DNA of 17,814 nt from Candidatus Ruminimicrobiellum caprinum (lineage in GTDB: Bacteria > Elusimicrobiota > Endomicrobiia > Endomicrobiales > Endomicrobiaceae). Position 1 is the first letter of the stretch. The number at the start of each line of letters is the position of its first letter. The notes under the pieces are model-generated. The model saw only the letters and a list, made by a program, of their open reading frames with translations, made no database searches and was not told the DNA's origin. Positions 15,495-17,814 of this stretch are shown here, one piece after another. The stretch lies in assembly GCA_017413305.1 (NCBI GenBank), contig JAFPUA010000214.1, positions 1 to 17,814 on the forward strand. The letters run 5' to 3'. The position numbers and the translations under genes were made by a program.

Positions 15495-16611
15495 AATTAA
15501 TTTTTCCTATATTTGTGCCTGGATAATAATAATCTAATATTTTTTTATATGATAATTTCTTGTCGCCCATAGCTTTGGCGCCCCACTGACACAAACCTAC
15601 TTTATGTCCCCATCCTTTTCCGGAAAAAATAAACTTTTTATTTTTACATTTTATACTTGTAAACATTGTACTTTTTATTTTAAACGGATCAACTGCCAAC
15701 CTGAAAGTATAAGCATTTAATTTTAGTTTCCCTTTAGAGCTTGATATCGTTACGATTTTTGCTGCTTTACCGGTAGTTTTCCCGGAATAAGAAATTTTCT
15801 TAACAGTGCCCACTTTATACCCTGCGGCAATTAACTTTTGTCTGATAAAACTTTCATCAACTTCTGTTGTCCAGCTGGAGTGCGGATTATTTTTACAATA
15901 TTTATCTTTTCTTCCTTTTAAATACGAAGGCGTTTCCTGTTTCCAACCCCATACATATTTTGGGTCGTCGGTATGTCCTCCGCAAGCTGCATGGAAAAGA
16001 GTTTGTGCAAGCTCACCTTTGTATAAAACAACTTCACCTTTTGTATCGTGTACTGCCAAATTACATTTTTTATTTTCACAGGATGCTCCTCCGTACACCT
16101 GACAATGCACAGTTGAACAAACATCAAAACCATCCTTAGCATGTTTACCTACATTTTTTGCTGCATAAGTTCTGCTGATAACAGCCTGTGTTTTTAATGC
16201 TTCCGTATTCCACGATGATGAGGCTTCTTTAGGTAAAATACCTTTTAAATAATCTTCAAATTTTAATTCATTAATTATATTTATTTTATTGCCGGCACAA
16301 TTAACAATAATGTTGCCTCTGTAAATTTTGTCATTTACTAAAAGACAATTTTTAGATGATATAAATTTTATCGGAAGTTTATATCTTTTGTCTGCAATAA
16401 CAGCAGTATTTGTTTCGGGATTAACCGTCACTTTTCCTGCAGATAACACAACTTGTTTATCGCCGGAAACAAAATAATATTTTTGATCACATCCGATAGT
16501 AATTGGTTTATTCCCGGAAAGAATCCCGACTTTGATATATTCTTTTACGGAAATTGCAAATACGTTGGTACATATAAAAAGTGTTAATATGGTAAATAGT
16601 ATTTTTTTCAT
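15484..16611 (-). CDS. Secreted SpoIID/LytB-domain peptidoglycan enzyme
   Basis: A 375-residue protein with a clear signal peptide (MKKILFTILTLFICTNVFA), so exported. The SpoIID/LytB domain spans about 105-370: ELKFEDYLKGILPKEASSSW with the conserved Glu (catalytic in SpoIID), EALKTQAVISRTYA, a Cys-rich stretch (DVCSTVHCQVYGGASCENKKC), HAACGGHTDDPKYVWG, and the C-terminal GKGWGHKVGLCQWGAKAMG with YYPGTNIGKI. SpoIID is a lytic transglycosylase that cuts stem-peptide-free glycan, and LytB is an amidase enhancer. In non-sporulating bacteria such proteins are linked to envelope or division, which is my inference here. It starts 4 nt after the upstream ATPase gene, has no clear Shine-Dalgarno, and overlaps queA. 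Confidence 0.9.
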   Translation of the reverse strand: MKKILFTILTLFICTNVFAISVKEYIKVGILSGNKPITIGCDQKYYFVSGDKQVVLSAGKVTVNPETNTAVIADKRYKLPIKFISSKNCLLVNDKIYRGNIIVNCAGNKINIINELKFEDYLKGILPKEASSSWNTEALKTQAVISRTYAAKNVGKHAKDGFDVCSTVHCQVYGGASCENKKCNLAVHDTKGEVVLYKGELAQTLFHAACGGHTDDPKYVWGWKQETPSYLKGRKDKYCKNNPHSSWTTEVDESFIRQKLIAAGYKVGTVKKISYSGKTTGKAAKIVTISSSKGKLKLNAYTFRLAVDPFKIKSTMFTSIKCKNKKFIFSGKGWGHKVGLCQWGAKAMGDKKLSYKKILDYYYPGTNIGKINYGK

Positions 16612-16615
16612 AGTT

Positions 16616-17764
16616 CTATAAAATATTTGTTAATTGATTAAAATTTATTATATCTATATCTTTAATTTTAAAATTTTCTTTTCCGGTATAAACTACAAAA
16701 TTTTTATTAATACCGGGAATAATATTTTTAATAAATTGTATTCCTTTTAAAAAATCACTGCTGAAAGTTTTAGAAACTTTTATTTCGAATGGAACAATAT
16801 TGTTATTCCATTCAGCGATACAATCAACTTCATTAGAATTGCTGTCTCTGTAAAAATAAATATTTTTATCTAATCCTTTATTATATCTATGTTTTATTAG
16901 TTCCAATATAATAAAATTTTCAAACAAGTTCCCTCGATACATATTATTTTCAAGCTGTTTTGCATTTTCTATTCCAAGCAAATAACACGCCAGTCCCGGA
17001 TCACAGAAATAAAGTTTAGGAGTTTTAACAACTCTTTTATTTATATTGTTGTTATAAGGATACAACAAAAATACAATATAAGAAGCTTCAAGTACACTTA
17101 TCCAAGATTGTATTGTTTTTACAGATACACCTACTTCATTAGCTAAACTGTTTGTATTTAAAAGTTGTCCTATTCTTCCGGCACATAAATATACAAACTT
17201 TTGGAAAGCATGAATATCTTTTATATTTAATAGTTGGCGAACATCTCTTTGAATATATGTTTCAAAATAATCTCTATAAACTTGTGTGGGATTTAGTTTT
17301 TTGTCATATAATCTTGGATAAAAACCTTTAAAAATAATATCATTTATGCTTTTGTTGGTTACATTAATTTCATTTATTGAAAACGGAAGCAATTTTATTA
17401 ATGCCGTTCTTCCGGCTAAAGACTGAGCAATTGAATTTAATAAGTTTAATTGTTGACTTCCCGATAAAATAAATTTAAGTTTGTTGTTAGGTCTATCAAC
17501 ATATTCCTGAATATATGATAATAATTCGGGTGTGCGTTGAGATTCATCTAAAATACAACCTTTTGTCAGGGAATCAAAAAAACTTCTTGGATCAGATAAA
17601 ATTCGTTCCCTAATATCAGGAGTTTCCATAGAATAATAAGGTAAATCAAAAATATTTCTTATAAGCGTAGTTTTACCGGATTGTCTTGGCCCTGTAATTG
17701 TTATAACAGGATATTGTTTGGAATATAATTTTATTACATTTTCTGCATCTCTTTTTATATACAT
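16616..17764 (-). CDS. AAA ATPase with DUF4143 nuclease-like domain
   Basis: A 382-residue protein of the AAA_14 + DUF4143 type. The N-terminal ATPase has Walker A GPRQSGKTT (25-33), Walker B CILDESQR (70-77) and a sensor-like FILSGSQQ (98-105). A winged-helix-like region is at about 195-235. The C-terminal DUF4143 part shows CDPGLACYLLG (254-264), GNLFENFIILEL and a PD-(D/E)xK-like set (E282, EVD at 312-314, EIK at 327-329). Function is not established for this family; it is commonly patchy across genomes and often thought to be mobile or defence/stress-related. It is the first gene of the tight cluster with the SpoIID-type protein and queA. The start is ATG at 17764 with AAGGAT upstream; a -10-like sequence lies at the window edge. 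Confidence 0.88.
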   Translation of the reverse strand: MYIKRDAENVIKLYSKQYPVITITGPRQSGKTTLIRNIFDLPYYSMETPDIRERILSDPRSFFDSLTKGCILDESQRTPELLSYIQEYVDRPNNKLKFILSGSQQLNLLNSIAQSLAGRTALIKLLPFSINEINVTNKSINDIIFKGFYPRLYDKKLNPTQVYRDYFETYIQRDVRQLLNIKDIHAFQKFVYLCAGRIGQLLNTNSLANEVGVSVKTIQSWISVLEASYIVFLLYPYNNNINKRVVKTPKLYFCDPGLACYLLGIENAKQLENNMYRGNLFENFIILELIKHRYNKGLDKNIYFYRDSNSNEVDCIAEWNNNIVPFEIKVSKTFSSDFLKGIQFIKNIIPGINKNFVVYTGKENFKIKDIDIINFNQLTNIL

Positions 17765-17779
17765 TATCCAATCCTTTTT

Positions 17780-17814
17780 TATGCTATTTTGGAGTTCAAC
17801 TACAATATAGCATA
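17780..17814 (-). promoter_or_regulatory. Possible promoter/operator upstream of the DUF4143 gene
   Basis: TATGCTAT (17780-17787) and its exact inverse ATAGCATA (17807-17814) are separated by 19 bp. In the gene's direction the outer copy continues as TGCTATATT, an extended -10-like sequence. The -35 would lie outside the window. The inverted repeat could be an operator or a leader hairpin arm; evidence is limited by the edge. Confidence 0.35.

Overview
This AT-rich window of a bacterial chromosome holds the replication-initiation neighbourhood. The family set (dnaA, dnaN, dciA, gyrB, gyrA, queA, a non-sporulation SpoIID-type protein, a bacterial glycerol-1-phosphate dehydrogenase, an AAA/DUF4143 ATPase) and the A/T-biased codon use recall Elusimicrobiota (Endomicrobium-like). 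That placement is a tentative impression from protein flavour, not a demonstrated one.

Layout. At the left, on the + strand, lies an apparent operon: the 3' part of polA (its 5' end is outside the window), a small lipoprotein, a HAD phosphatase and an sn-glycerol-1-phosphate dehydrogenase overlapping it by 4 nt. Everything after about 4.25 kb is on the - strand. In transcription order from the right edge these are: an AAA/DUF4143 ATPase, a secreted SpoIID/LytB protein and queA (a tight cluster with a 4-nt gap and an 11-nt overlap); dnaA behind a near-consensus sigma70 promoter; dnaN; dciA (DUF721) behind its own near-consensus promoter; gyrB; gyrA ending in a strong intrinsic terminator; and an MFS exporter.

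Origin. Four perfect DnaA boxes (TTATCCACA) are visible. Two form a palindrome with a 2-bp gap just upstream of dnaA, one lies inside the 5' end of dnaA, and one lies between dnaA and dnaN with near-matches around it. A run of TAG/TAA-type triplets next to dnaN resembles a DnaA-trio. This fits a bipartite origin of the Bacillus subtilis type. The initiator, clamp, helicase-loader and gyrase genes therefore form one replication cluster.

Unusual features. The clearest unexplained signal is a repeat family built from 7-bp units. A 41-nt arm (a 7-nt lead ending in ACAG, four YTKARAG-like heptamers, then TTTAAW) occurs three times. Two copies begin at the base after the TAA stop codons of gyrB and dciA, each followed by a bulged hairpin whose stem differs by compensatory changes. 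The third copy lies in frame inside polA, in the linker between the 5'-nuclease and Klenow parts, beside a second heptamer family. A GC-richer element of about 128 bp between dnaN and dciA has an 11-bp perfect terminal stem with T-runs in both directions and could be a structured RNA or a palindromic repeat. Pol I has lost its proofreading carboxylates and carries Glu-to-Asp changes in both polymerase motifs A and C. The glycerol-1-phosphate dehydrogenase plus phosphatase pair hints at archaeal-stereochemistry glycerolipid chemistry.
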